A program made the position numbers and the translations under genes. The notes under the pieces were generated by a model. The model was not told the origin of the DNA and ran no database searches. It saw nothing but the letters and a program-made list of their open reading frames with translations. Below, in pieces: positions 8,127 through 16,313 of a stretch of DNA of 64,000 bases. The DNA comes from Neobacillus sp. SuZ13 (lineage in GTDB: Bacteria > Bacillota > Bacilli > Bacillales > Cytobacillaceae), in the NCBI RefSeq assembly GCF_030123365.1, contig NZ_CP126107.1, positions 4,921,501 to 4,985,500 on the forward strand, written 5' to 3'. Numbering within the stretch: the first letter of the stretch is position 1; each line of letters opens with the position of its first letter.

Positions 8127-9296
8127 TTATAGTGATGCGCGATAAATAGCTAAAACATCCTCACGGTTTAACTTTTTAAAATTCCCAAACTCGCCGTTTT
8201 CCATTGCTCTGTCTGCCATTAAGTCAATTTTCGAATCATCAATCTCATAATCAGCTAAACTGGACGGTGCTTCAATACTATTCCAGAACTCACGTAATTT
8301 TTGAATCCCTTCGAGACCTATTTGTTCTGCACTCTTGTTCGCTACATTTACCCCAAACACCCGAACGGCAAGTTGCTTAAAGCGTTCTGGCTTCACCGCT
8401 AGATTATGCCTCATCCAATGCGGGAAGAGGATAGCCAGCCCGCCGCCATGCGGAATGTCATATACGGCCGATACAGCGTGTTCTAAATTATGTGTAGCCC
8501 AATCACCGCGATATCCCATATTTAAGATTCCATTGAGAGCCATCGTCCCACAGTAAAGAATGGTTGCCCTGTGCTGGTAATTTTCTAGATCAGCAAGCAA
8601 CTTAGGTGCCGTTTCCATTACAGTAATCAATAAAGATTCACACATGCGGTCTTGAAAATCTGTATTTTCTTCTAAATGAAAATAATGTTCAAGTACATGT
8701 GACATCATATCCACTATGCCATAAATGGTTTGATTCCTTGGCACCGTAAATGTGTTAACGGGGTCTAAGATCGAGAATTTTGGAAAGGTAACCGGACTTC
8801 CCCAGCCATACTTTTCATTTGTTTCCCAATTAGTAATGACCGAGCCTGAATTCATTTCTGAACCCGTTGCTGCGAGCGTTAACACCGTCCCGAATGGAAG
8901 TGCATCTTGTGCAATTGCCTTTTTAATGACTAGATCCCAAGCATCACCTGCATATTTCGCACCGGCAGCAATAAGTTTGGTACAATCAATAACACTTCCG
9001 CCGCCAACTGCTAATAAGAATTCGATTCCCTCTTGTTTACAGATTTCTACCCCTTTTCGTACGGTAGTAATCCGCGGGTTCGGTTCCACTCCTGGGAGTT
9101 CAAAAACCTCCGCTTCAATTTCTGCTAATAAATTTATCACATTTTCATACAAGCCGCTTCGTTTAATACTGCCGCCGCCATAGACAAGCAAAACCTTTTT
9201 ACCATAAAGAGGTACTTCAGTTTTTAGTTGCTCCAACTCACCTTTTCCAAAAATCAATTTGGTCGGATTTAAAAAAGTAAAATTTTCCATCATCAT
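8127..9296 (-). CDS. yugJ: Iron-containing NAD(P)H-dependent alcohol dehydrogenase (YugJ/BDH type)
   Basis: The 389-residue protein belongs to the group III iron alcohol dehydrogenases of the butanol dehydrogenase branch, which reduce aldehydes with NAD(P)H. The cofactor motif GGGSVID (near 98) and the metal-ligand pattern are present: D in VDMMSH about residue 194, the H four residues later, and the HNLEHAVSAVYDIPH stretch supplying two more histidines. Three consecutive ATG codons mark the start. YugJ and YugK are close paralogues, so the exact symbol is tentative. Confidence 0.92.
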   Translation of the reverse strand: MMMENFTFLNPTKLIFGKGELEQLKTEVPLYGKKVLLVYGGGSIKRSGLYENVINLLAEIEAEVFELPGVEPNPRITTVRKGVEICKQEGIEFLLAVGGGSVIDCTKLIAAGAKYAGDAWDLVIKKAIAQDALPFGTVLTLAATGSEMNSGSVITNWETNEKYGWGSPVTFPKFSILDPVNTFTVPRNQTIYGIVDMMSHVLEHYFHLEENTDFQDRMCESLLITVMETAPKLLADLENYQHRATILYCGTMALNGILNMGYRGDWATHNLEHAVSAVYDIPHGGGLAILFPHWMRHNLAVKPERFKQLAVRVFGVNVANKSAEQIGLEGIQKLREFWNSIEAPSSLADYEIDDSKIDLMADRAMENGEFGNFKKLNREDVLAIYRASL

Positions 9297-9344
9297 ACAC
9301 CATCCTTTTCCTTACTCATTATTAGTTATTATGGTTCTTTTTGC

Positions 9345-9380
9345 AAAAAAACTTCCTCGCACCATTCGGATGCAAGGAAG
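9345..9380 (-). terminator. Terminator downstream of rocG
   Basis: A 10-bp stem with one mismatch (9352-9361 with 9371-9380) and a 9-nt loop is followed on the minus strand by seven U residues. It closes the rocD-rocG transcript. Confidence 0.85.
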
Positions 9381-9384
9381 TTTT

Positions 9385-10668
9385 TTATGCCCATCCCCTA
9401 TACAAGGAGGCTTCTGCCATTTTTCTGACGCCGATCATATATGCAGCCAATCGCATATCCACGTTGCTAGATTGAGCAAGTTGATAAACATCCTCAAACG
9501 ATTTGACCAGTTTATGGCGCAATTTCACTTCTACTTCCTCTTCACTCCAATAAAACCCTTGCTTATTTTGAACCCATTCAAAATAGGAGACAGTAACACC
9601 ACCTGCTCCAGCCAAAACATCTGGTACAAGCAATATACCACGTTCGGTAAGAATATTGGTTGCTTCAAGCGAGGTCGGCCCGTTTGCAGCTTCTACGACA
9701 ATTTTAGCCTTAATATTGTAGGCATTTTCAGCGGTAATCTGATTTGAAATCGCTGCCGGTACTAAAACATCACATTCCTGCTCAAGCAATTCTTTATTGG
9801 TGATTGTCCCTTCGAATAGAGTAGTAATTGTGCCAAAGCTGTCCCGTCGATCCAACAGATAATTTATATTCAATCCATCAGGATGATAAAGGGCTCCATA
9901 AACATCTGAAATCCCAACTACATTCGCTCCTGCTTCATCCATAAACTTTGCCACATAACTGCCTGCATTTCCAAACCCTTGAATAATAACACGGGATCCC
10001 TTAATGCTAATCCCCCGTTTTTTGGCTGCCTCTTCAATACAAATGGTTACGCCTTTTGCTCCTGCCTTTTCCCGGCCCTCAGAGCCTCCAAGTACAAGTG
10101 GTTTGCCGGTAATAAAACCAGAGGAATCAAATTGGCGGAGACGGCTGTATTCATCCATCATCCATGCCATGATCTGAGAATTAGTGTACATATCGGGTGC
10201 TGGGATATCCTTTGTCGGGCCGACAATTTGGCTGATTGCACGAACGTAACCACGGCTTAATCGTTCAAGTTCACCAAATGACATCGTCCGCGGGTTACAA
10301 AGAACCGCTCCTTTTCCCCCGCCAAATGGTAAGTCAGCGATTCCACACTTCAAACTCATCCACATCGATAATGCCTTCACTTCAGTTGCAGTGACCTTAG
10401 GGTGAAAACGAACACCGCCCATGGTCGGTCCAATTGCATCATTATGCTGAGCTCTATACCCATTAAATATTTTGGTCGAACCATCGTCCATCCGAACGGG
10501 AATTCTAACATCTGACATTCTTAATGGTTCTTTCAACAATTCGAACATTTCTTCGTTATAGCCCATCTTTTTTAATGCATCATGAATAACAATCTGTGTT
10601 GATGTGAGCAGGTCTAATTTCTCTATTTTCTTATCACCGCCACTATTTGTTACATCATATATCCCCAT
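9385..10668 (-). CDS. rocG: Glutamate dehydrogenase (RocG/GudB)
   Basis: A 427-residue NAD-dependent glutamate dehydrogenase, which deaminates glutamate to 2-oxoglutarate. The active-site region KCGIADLPFGGGKGA (near 112-126), the dinucleotide motif GFGNAGS (near 222) and the VLAGAGGVTVSYFEW segment (near 353) are all intact, with none of the internal duplication that inactivates GudB in laboratory B. subtilis. It lies 27 nt downstream of rocD on the same strand, so it most likely completes ornithine/arginine catabolism. RocG and GudB are too similar to separate by sequence alone; the symbol rests on context. Confidence 0.93.
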   Translation of the reverse strand: MGIYDVTNSGGDKKIEKLDLLTSTQIVIHDALKKMGYNEEMFELLKEPLRMSDVRIPVRMDDGSTKIFNGYRAQHNDAIGPTMGGVRFHPKVTATEVKALSMWMSLKCGIADLPFGGGKGAVLCNPRTMSFGELERLSRGYVRAISQIVGPTKDIPAPDMYTNSQIMAWMMDEYSRLRQFDSSGFITGKPLVLGGSEGREKAGAKGVTICIEEAAKKRGISIKGSRVIIQGFGNAGSYVAKFMDEAGANVVGISDVYGALYHPDGLNINYLLDRRDSFGTITTLFEGTITNKELLEQECDVLVPAAISNQITAENAYNIKAKIVVEAANGPTSLEATNILTERGILLVPDVLAGAGGVTVSYFEWVQNKQGFYWSEEEVEVKLRHKLVKSFEDVYQLAQSSNVDMRLAAYMIGVRKMAEASLYRGWA

Positions 10669-10695
10669 TTTTGCACCCCTAGTATTTTTTACCTT

Positions 10696-11895
10696 TCATC
10701 CAAGTACGTTGTTAATCCTCTCCAAAGCCCAATTCAGTTCATCTTTACTAATAATCAGCGGCGGCGCAAAGCGAATCACCGTGTCATGGGTTTCCTTACA
10801 CAATAGCCCCTGCTCTTTTAATTGCTCACAATATTTGCGTGCCGGCTGAGATAGTTCTACACCGATAAATAAGCCACGGCCGCGAATTTCTTTTATGATT
10901 GGATTTTTTATTTCTTTTAATTTACTAATAAAATACTCGCCAAGTTCTAACGTTTTTTCTGCAAGTTTTTCATCCACTAACACATCAAGAGCAGCTATGG
11001 AAACTGCGCATGCCATTGGATTCCCCCCGAAGGTAGAGCCGTGTGATCCTGGGTTAAATACACCTAAAATATCTTTATCAGCGACAACACATGAAATCGG
11101 AAACACACCGCCGCCTAGTGCTTTACCAAGAATATACATATCCGGTTCAATCCCTTCCCACTCACAGGCAAACATTTTACCTGTCCGGGCCAATCCAGCT
11201 TGAATTTCATCAGCAATAAACAAAATATTGTTTTCTTTACATAAATTATAGGCCGCCTTCATAAAGCCTTCAGGCGGAATAACAATACCAGCCTCTCCCT
11301 GAATCGGTTCAATTAAGAATGCTGCTGTATTAGGCGTAATCGCAGCTTTTAATGCCTCTATGTCTCCATAAGGGATTAGCTTGATCCCTGGGAGCATGGG
11401 TCCAAACCCGCGTTTATACTCGTCATCTGATGAAAGGGAAACAGCCGTCATTGTTCTGCCGTGAAAATTCCCTATACAAGCAATAATTTCAGCTTGGTTC
11501 TCGGCCACTCCTTTTACATCATAGCTCCAGCGGCGTGCCGTTTTCACAGCCGTTTCCACTGCCTCCGCCCCAGTATTCATAGGCAATACCATTTCTTTTT
11601 TGGTTAATTGACATACTTTTTCATACCACGGACCAAGTTGGTCATTGTGAAATGCCCGGGAAGTTAATGTAACTTTATCAGCTTGATCCTTTAACGCTTG
11701 AATAATTTTTGGATGACGATGCCCTTGGTTCACAGCTGAATAGGCGCTAAGCATATCCATATATTTATTGCCTTCTGGGTCCTCTACCCAAACACCTTCT
11801 GCCCTTGTAATGACAATTGGGAGAGGATGATAGTTATTAGCTCCATATTTCTCTGTTTTAGCAATTAATTCATTCGTATTTACATTTGCTGTCAT
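10696..11895 (-). CDS. rocD: Ornithine aminotransferase
   Basis: A 399-residue PLP-dependent class III aminotransferase that converts ornithine and 2-oxoglutarate to glutamate semialdehyde and glutamate. Visible are NTGAEAVETAVKTARRW (PLP phosphate site), FIADEIQAGLARTG (the D contacting PLP) and ILGKALGGGVFP with the Schiff-base lysine near residue 255. It heads a two-gene run with glutamate dehydrogenase. A sigma-A-like promoter rather than a -24/-12 promoter is seen upstream. Confidence 0.96.
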   Translation of the reverse strand: MTANVNTNELIAKTEKYGANNYHPLPIVITRAEGVWVEDPEGNKYMDMLSAYSAVNQGHRHPKIIQALKDQADKVTLTSRAFHNDQLGPWYEKVCQLTKKEMVLPMNTGAEAVETAVKTARRWSYDVKGVAENQAEIIACIGNFHGRTMTAVSLSSDDEYKRGFGPMLPGIKLIPYGDIEALKAAITPNTAAFLIEPIQGEAGIVIPPEGFMKAAYNLCKENNILFIADEIQAGLARTGKMFACEWEGIEPDMYILGKALGGGVFPISCVVADKDILGVFNPGSHGSTFGGNPMACAVSIAALDVLVDEKLAEKTLELGEYFISKLKEIKNPIIKEIRGRGLFIGVELSQPARKYCEQLKEQGLLCKETHDTVIRFAPPLIISKDELNWALERINNVLG

Positions 11896-11925
11896 AAATA
11901 AACCCCCGTTTCATTGTAATATTAT

Positions 11926-11968
11926 GTACATATAGTACTATTGTAGCCGAGCATGAAAAAAGAATGAA
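11926..11968 (-). promoter_or_regulatory. rocD promoter with palindrome over the start site
   Basis: On the minus strand TTCATT (11963-11968) and TACAAT (11940-11945) are separated by exactly 17 nt. The predicted start near 11933 lies inside the palindrome GTACATATAGTAC (11926-11938), which could be an operator. I see no TGGCA-N7-TTGCA sigma-54 element here. Confidence 0.5.
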
Positions 11969-12010
11969 TACCGCATTAAAACTTTATCACTGAAAAAGCT
12001 CTAATTATGT

Positions 12011-12057
12011 AAAAAAAAGCCTAGCACCAAGCTAATCATAGCATTGGGTCTAGGCTT
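12011..12057 (-). terminator. Terminator downstream of yugI
   Basis: A long stem starting AAGCCTAG (12017-12032 with 12041-12057, two mismatches) is followed on the minus strand by eight U residues. Confidence 0.9.
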
Positions 12058-12066
12058 TTCTTGAAT

Positions 12067-12471
12067 TTATTTTTTTATTAAATCTTCACGTTGTGACTGG
12101 TCAATCCACTCTTGCAATTTATCCTTTAATGTGTTAAATCCTTGCTGACCTTCCACTTCTGGAATAATCGGAGCAACTGGTCGTTTACGAGGCTTCTTTG
12201 CTTTAGGAGCAGCCTGCTGAACAGGAGCTTCTTCTGTAGCACGGATAGAAAGACCAATTTTGCCTGCACCTTCATCCACTGATAATACTTTCACCTTAAT
12301 TTCGTCCCCAACTTTAAGGTGCTCGTTAATATCTTTAACATAGCCATGTGTAATTTCAGAAATATGGACAAGGCCTTGTGTATTATCGTCGAGCGCAACA
12401 AACGCTCCGTATGGTTGAATTCCTGTTACCTTACCTGTTAAAATACTTCCAGTTTCGATCTTTTCTGACAT
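12067..12471 (-). CDS. yugI: S1-domain RNA-binding protein YugI (general stress protein 13)
   Basis: A 134-residue protein with an S1 RNA-binding domain at about 7-78 (GKVTGIQPYGAFV, GLVHISEI, GKIGLSIRA), a Lys/Pro-rich linker and a short C-terminal helix (NTLKDKLQEW). In B. subtilis this protein is ribosome-associated and belongs to the general stress set. The ATG at 12471 is preceded by TAGGAGTG. It is divergent from the XRE gene at 12705. No clear sigma-B promoter was found. Confidence 0.93.
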   Translation of the reverse strand: MSEKIETGSILTGKVTGIQPYGAFVALDDNTQGLVHISEITHGYVKDINEHLKVGDEIKVKVLSVDEGAGKIGLSIRATEEAPVQQAAPKAKKPRKRPVAPIIPEVEGQQGFNTLKDKLQEWIDQSQREDLIKK

Positions 12472-12704
12472 GAAAACACTCCTAAGTAAATAATTATTTT
12501 ATCCCATATATACGCATTATAATATTCTACCACAAAGAACGCCTTAAATCAAAAAAGATTGAAAAATAAACTGTCAATAAAGCTTACCATATTGGGATTG
12601 TTGAAAATTCTTAACATAATGTTCAAGGATGTCGAAAGAAATATTTACCAAACGTGATAAACTAATAGTGAGGAAACCTATTTTTAAAGGGAAGGTGAAC
12701 CAGT

Positions 12705-12902
12705 ATGAATACCATCGGCCAAACCATTAAAAATGCCCGCGAAATGCTCCATATGTCTCAGGAGGAGCTGGCACAAAAAGTAAGAGTTGGAATTCACACA
12801 ATTGAGAAATACGAATCTGGGGAACAAATTCCAAGCACACAAACATTATTAAAATTATCAACTGTATTAGATCTTCCTGCTACAGAATTAAAAAAACAAT
12901 AA
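12705..12902 (+). CDS. Small XRE-family helix-turn-helix protein
   Basis: A 65-residue protein that is essentially one HTH_3 domain: IGQTIKNAREMLHMSQEELAQKV ... HTIEKYESGEQIPSTQTLLKLS (residues 4-52). GGAAGGTG lies at a good distance before the ATG. Such stand-alone Xre/SinR-like domains bind DNA as dimers, and the target here is unknown. It is a single-gene transcript followed by tandem terminators and faces away from yugI. Confidence 0.85.
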   Translation: MNTIGQTIKNAREMLHMSQEELAQKVRVGIHTIEKYESGEQIPSTQTLLKLSTVLDLPATELKKQ

Positions 12903-12940
12903 TAACAGTAAAGTTTTTTTCTCTTCTAATGTATAAAAAA

Positions 12941-12993
12941 GGGAATACTGGGTAACCTTATATCATAAGGCTTTCTAGTATTCCCCCCTTTTT
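12941..12993 (+). terminator. Terminator of the XRE gene
   Basis: Outer stem GGGAATACT/AGTATTCCC (12941-12949, 12977-12985) with a nested AACCTTAT hairpin, followed by a short U run at 12989-12993. Confidence 0.75.
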
Positions 12994-12998
12994 GAAGT

Positions 12999-13028
12999 GG
13001 ACATCCATCATGGTATGTCCTTTTTTTT
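12999..13028 (+). terminator. Second terminator downstream of the XRE gene
   Basis: GGACAT/ATGTCC stem (12999-13004, 13015-13020) followed by eight U residues on the plus strand, a back-up to the preceding hairpin in a convergent gap. Confidence 0.8.
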
Positions 13029-13039
13029 GTTCTAAATCG

Positions 13040-13303
13040 TTAAATAGAACAAGCATCATTTGCTTTAATGACTAATAATTCTTTTGCTATCTTCAAGCAC
13101 TCTTCTAACGGAATCATTTTTTCAAATGAAAAATCATAAATGCTTTGTATTCTTTTGGCCAACTCATCATAATCATCTAGTTCATGGATGGCCTGAATGG
13201 TATCAGCGATTTCTGTGTCATATCCTCCATTAGTTAAATTGAAAGGGTCCCATTCATTTAATAGATCCACATATTGCAAATTAGTTTGCAGTTCTTTTCT
13301 CAT
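13040..13303 (-). CDS. yugE: DUF1871 family protein (YugE)
   Basis: An 87-residue protein of unknown function with the family's DPFNLTNGGYDTEIADTI stretch in its first half and an otherwise acidic helical composition. I start it at ATG 13303, which has GGGAG at 8 nt, instead of the longer frame to 13339, whose extra residues look unlike the family. The call rests on recognition of the family and on the yug-region synteny. Confidence 0.85.
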   Translation of the reverse strand: MRKELQTNLQYVDLLNEWDPFNLTNGGYDTEIADTIQAIHELDDYDELAKRIQSIYDFSFEKMIPLEECLKIAKELLVIKANDACSI

Positions 13304-13410
13304 TGTTTTTACTCCCAAATTTCGGCTTAACCTGAGCACTTTTATATTGCCCTGGTGCGATTCTAGTATACTTCTTAAAGGGTGAGGTGTAAAAGATTGG
13401 AGCCAACCAA

Positions 13411-14613
13411 CTATCCTTTTATTTCCAATAATTGCTGAAGCATTTGCTCTCCCGAGATTTTCGCCTCGCCACCACCCTGAGCAAACAAATCATTTCCTCC
13501 ACCCTTTCCATCAATTAGCGGTAGGACACTAGCGATTACTTTCTTCATACTCTCCGTTCCAGCTTGTCCGCGTGCACAAACTACCTGCAATCGCTTATCA
13601 TTTTCTGATACAAAGTAAACAATAGCTGCTTCATCTTCAGTAGTGATGATTCGTGCTAAATTCTGCAGTTCTTGAATGGACCGATTTTGAAATACTTCAC
13701 ATACGAGCAGCCTCTCATTTTGAATTCTTTTTCCTAGTAGGTTCTTTGCTTCATAATGAAGGATCTTTCCCTGAGTTTGTTCAAAGGCCTTTTCTAATGT
13801 TTTATTCGTTTCAAGGAGACGAAGGACAGCCTGTTCCATTTCCTTTTCAGGTGCATTGAGGATTTTGGTTAATTCAAGGAGTACTGTTTGTTTTTTTCCA
13901 AGCTGTGTAACTACTCGATTCCCACAAACAAATTGAACCCTGATCTTCTTCTTTTGACGTTCCCAATCTAATACTTTTACTGCTCGAACCTCCCCAGTAG
14001 CTCTTGGATGTGTCCCGCCGCACCCGTTATCATCAAAATCGGGAATAATAACCAGGCGAATATCCTCTTTCACTTTTGTCTCTTTTCGCAGATTAAATTG
14101 AGACAATTCTTCTTCTGTGACCCATTTCGTCTCAATCGGTCTGTTTTCTAGGATGACTTGATTTGCAAGTGCCTCTGCATCTTCTATTTGTTGCTGGCTA
14201 AGATGTTCTGTTTCTAAATCGATGGTGAGCATTTCCGCCCCTAAATGAAATCCGATTGTTTTGTATCCAAATAAGTTGTCAAATGCTGCAGATAATAGAT
14301 GCTGACCCGCGTGTTGCTGCATATGATCCAAGCGTCTATCCCAATCGATAGTCCCTCTGACTTCTTTTCCTGTATCATCTATTGGCCCTTCAAGGTAATG
14401 ACGAATTTCTCCTTTGATTTCTTCCACATTCATTACCGTCTTGTTAGCAATTGTTCCAAGGTCATGCGGCTGCCCGCCGCCGGTTGGATAAAAGACCGTT
14501 TGATTTAATACAACATACCAGTTGCCAGTTGGGTCTTTTTCTTGTTTTACCACTTTTGCTTTAAAAGTTTGTATGTATGGATCTTGATAATACAGCTTGT
14601 TCTTGTTCTCCAT
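13411..14613 (-). CDS. AlaX-type alanyl-tRNA editing protein with DHHA1 domain
   Basis: A 400-residue free-standing editing factor that should hydrolyse mischarged Ser-tRNA(Ala) or Gly-tRNA(Ala). It has the N-terminal FYPTGGGQPHD segment, the zinc motif HxxxH at 97-101 (HMQQH), the matching CGGTH at 198-202, a coiled segment about 255-290, and a C-terminal DHHA1 domain ending GKGGGNDLFAQGGG. This is the long AlaX-L architecture. The ATG at 14613 has GGAGTG about 9 nt upstream; a GTG at 14625 overlaps that RBS. Confidence 0.9.
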   Translation of the reverse strand: MENKNKLYYQDPYIQTFKAKVVKQEKDPTGNWYVVLNQTVFYPTGGGQPHDLGTIANKTVMNVEEIKGEIRHYLEGPIDDTGKEVRGTIDWDRRLDHMQQHAGQHLLSAAFDNLFGYKTIGFHLGAEMLTIDLETEHLSQQQIEDAEALANQVILENRPIETKWVTEEELSQFNLRKETKVKEDIRLVIIPDFDDNGCGGTHPRATGEVRAVKVLDWERQKKKIRVQFVCGNRVVTQLGKKQTVLLELTKILNAPEKEMEQAVLRLLETNKTLEKAFEQTQGKILHYEAKNLLGKRIQNERLLVCEVFQNRSIQELQNLARIITTEDEAAIVYFVSENDKRLQVVCARGQAGTESMKKVIASVLPLIDGKGGGNDLFAQGGGEAKISGEQMLQQLLEIKG

Positions 14614-14682
14614 GTTTGTGGTCACTCCAATATATAATTATGAACTCATTGTCTAAAAAAAAGGAAAATAAAGCAAGCAAAC

Positions 14683-14716
14683 AAAAAACTGCTCCTCCTT
14701 TAATTGAGGAACAGTT
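14683..14716 (-). terminator. Terminator of the Gly/Gln-rich gene
   Basis: AACTGCTCCTC pairs with GAGGAACAGTT (one mismatch), followed by six U residues on the minus strand. Confidence 0.85.
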
Positions 14717-14740
14717 TATTCTAACTCAAATGTGACTTAA

Positions 14741-15244
14741 TTACTTCTTTTCTTTACGCTGTCCAAATGAAGTAGGCATCGTTGGTGGTTTTTGTCCACC
14801 TTGTTGGAAACCGCCCATGCCTTGGGGAAAACCAGTTTGCTGTTGGCCGCCCATCGCACCGCCTTGCGGAAAGCCTGATTGCTGGCCACCCATCATACCG
14901 CCTTGTGGAAATCCTGAGTGCTGACCCCCCATCATACCGCTTTGCGGAAAGCCTGATTGCTGGCCACCCATCATACCGCCTTGTGGAAATCCTGAGTGCT
15001 GACCCCCCATCATACCGCTTTGCGGAAAGCCTGATTGCTGGCCACCCATCATCTGCGGAAAACCACCCATGCCTTGAGGAAATCCTGAGTGCTGACCGCC
15101 CATCATATGTGAAAAGCCCGGGTGCTGGTATCCTCCCATTTGCGGATAGCCTCCCATTTGTGGATACCCCCCCATTTGTGGGTAGCCCATTTGCTGGTAA
15201 CCAGGTTGTCCCGGAAATCCGCCAAAGAATTGTCTTTTTTCCAA
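14741..15244 (-). CDS. Low-complexity Gly/Gln/Met/Pro repeat protein
   Basis: A 167-residue protein built from short repeats. An N-terminal part has PQMGGY repeats, and from about residue 50 a 13-residue unit, MMGGQxSGFPQxG, recurs six or more times in alternating H/Q versions; a basic tail closes it. There is no signal peptide or membrane span. Start is a TTG at 15244, 8 nt from a perfect GGAGG. Repeats of this type occur in Bacillus spore coat and exosporium proteins, which makes a spore-surface role plausible but unproven. I do not recognise a named family. Confidence 0.75.
   Translation of the reverse strand: MEKRQFFGGFPGQPGYQQMGYPQMGGYPQMGGYPQMGGYQHPGFSHMMGGQHSGFPQGMGGFPQMMGGQQSGFPQSGMMGGQHSGFPQGGMMGGQQSGFPQSGMMGGQHSGFPQGGMMGGQQSGFPQGGAMGGQQQTGFPQGMGGFQQGGQKPPTMPTSFGQRKEKK
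14832..15065. repeat. In-frame tandem repeat, 39-bp unit with 78-bp higher-order period
   Basis: Two 78-bp units (14871-14948 and 14949-15026) are identical base for base, and partial copies extend on both sides. Each 78-bp unit holds two 39-bp half-units. The array lies inside the Gly/Gln-rich gene and keeps its frame, so copy-number changes would alter protein length by 13 or 26 residues. Confidence 0.92.
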
Positions 15245-15339
15245 TAATATCGCCTCCTATACCGTCTCCATGCTAGTGTATGTCCACTATTAGGATAAGC
15301 ATAGATTCTTACCTATTTATAAGAAAAAAATTCAATGTT

Positions 15340-15369
15340 AAAGGCTATCACACCTAGCTGATAGCCTTT
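15340..15369 (-). terminator. Hairpin downstream of sodC
   Basis: A perfect 11-bp stem AAAGGCTATCA/TGATAGCCTTT (15340-15350, 15359-15369). The following U run on the minus strand is weak. Confidence 0.6.
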
Positions 15370-15398
15370 CAATAACATTATCTCTCATCCCGTCACTT

Positions 15399-15926
15399 CT
15401 ATTGACCCGCTTTTTTATCTTTTGTAATTTCACCACAGGCAATCCGTTTTCCAGAGTCTCCCGAAGGCTGTGTCATGCCATCATCTTTTCCTTCATCGAT
15501 GACGATTGTGGTCCCCTCTTTTGTAAAAAGTGATTTCTTACCGTCTTTTAAGGAGACATTGGGTGCCATTAAATCTGCTTTAACAGCCCCATCATCCTCA
15601 ACTATTAGGTTTGGCAGATCGCCTGCATGAGCACCTTTTGGATGAAGAAGCCCGTGTTCCTTATTATCGGGATTAAAATGGTTTCCTGCTGATTTAAAAT
15701 CAGGAGCTTTACACTTTCCCTTGTCATGGATATGAATCGCATGCTCTCCGGCTGGCAGACCTTTTAAATCTACTGATAATTTTACACCGCTAGATTGCTC
15801 AGCTACCTTTATTTTGCCAAGGGAATCTCCTACAGCATTATACATCTCCACATCAATCTTTTTAATATTCTCTTCCGTACATCCAGTTAGAATGAGCAGT
15901 GGAATGATCATCCAGCTTTTCTTCAT
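15399..15926 (-). CDS. sodC: Cu/Zn superoxide dismutase-like lipoprotein (YojM/SodC type)
   Basis: The 175-residue protein has a lipoprotein signal with lipobox ILTGC (C16) and a SOD_Cu domain. Aligned by eye to the family, copper ligands H65, H67 and H83 (HIH, GNHFNP) and zinc ligands H91, H100 and D103 are present, as are C72 and C164 for the disulfide and R161 near the active site. The fourth copper ligand, normally His in a VVH(E/A) strand, is Asp144 (VIDEGKDDG). B. subtilis YojM is also known to lack copper ligands, so enzymatic activity is doubtful. The protein would be anchored on the outer face of the membrane. Confidence 0.9.
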   Translation of the reverse strand: MKKSWMIIPLLILTGCTEENIKKIDVEMYNAVGDSLGKIKVAEQSSGVKLSVDLKGLPAGEHAIHIHDKGKCKAPDFKSAGNHFNPDNKEHGLLHPKGAHAGDLPNLIVEDDGAVKADLMAPNVSLKDGKKSLFTKEGTTIVIDEGKDDGMTQPSGDSGKRIACGEITKDKKAGQ

Positions 15927-16011
15927 ATGTATACCCCCACACTAAGACAATTTGCCCTTAGTATGAACAATCCCTCGCTCCTTTATCCAATGAAAAAGGA
16001 ACAGTATTGGG

Positions 16012-16221
16012 TTAACTGTTCCTTGGAAAGTGCTCTTGATTTTTCAATTGTTCTTCTAATTCTTTTGCCTTTTTAGCCTCGCGTTTTGAGACTAAAATGA
16101 TGACGCGCATCGTTAGAAAGGCTCCAATTAAGAAAATCAAAAAGGTGATCGCAGCAGGTATATATTCCGATTTATCTTCCGGAAAGTATAAAAACAATGA
16201 AAGTACCGATGGATGAAACAT
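16012..16221 (-). CDS. Small single-pass membrane protein, unknown
   Basis: A 69-residue protein with a predicted membrane helix at about 21-46 (IPAAITFLIFLIGAFLTMRVIIL) and a charged cytoplasmic helix rich in Lys and Glu (KREAKKAKELEEQLKNQ), possibly a short coiled coil. GGGAGAAG precedes the ATG at a good distance. I do not recognise a family. It lies between the SodC and cyclophilin genes on the same strand, with a 92-nt gap to the upstream cyclophilin gene. Confidence 0.7.
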   Translation of the reverse strand: MFHPSVLSLFLYFPEDKSEYIPAAITFLIFLIGAFLTMRVIILVSKREAKKAKELEEQLKNQEHFPRNS

Positions 16222-16313
16222 TTTTCTTCTCCCTTTCTTAAAGGAACTGCACTAATAATTCATTATAGCAACAAAAAACATTTCATACCACTTTCTCAAA
16301 TTATCTATAACTG

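Noticed and set aside
12472..12704. Sigma-B promoter for yugI
   Set aside because: I looked for GTTTAA-N13-15-GGGTAT on the minus strand; only a TATAAT without a suitable partner is visible.
14782..15276. 164-residue ORF antisense to the Gly/Gln-rich gene
   Set aside because: It arises because the tandem repeat is stop-free in several frames; the minus-strand frame has the RBS and terminator.
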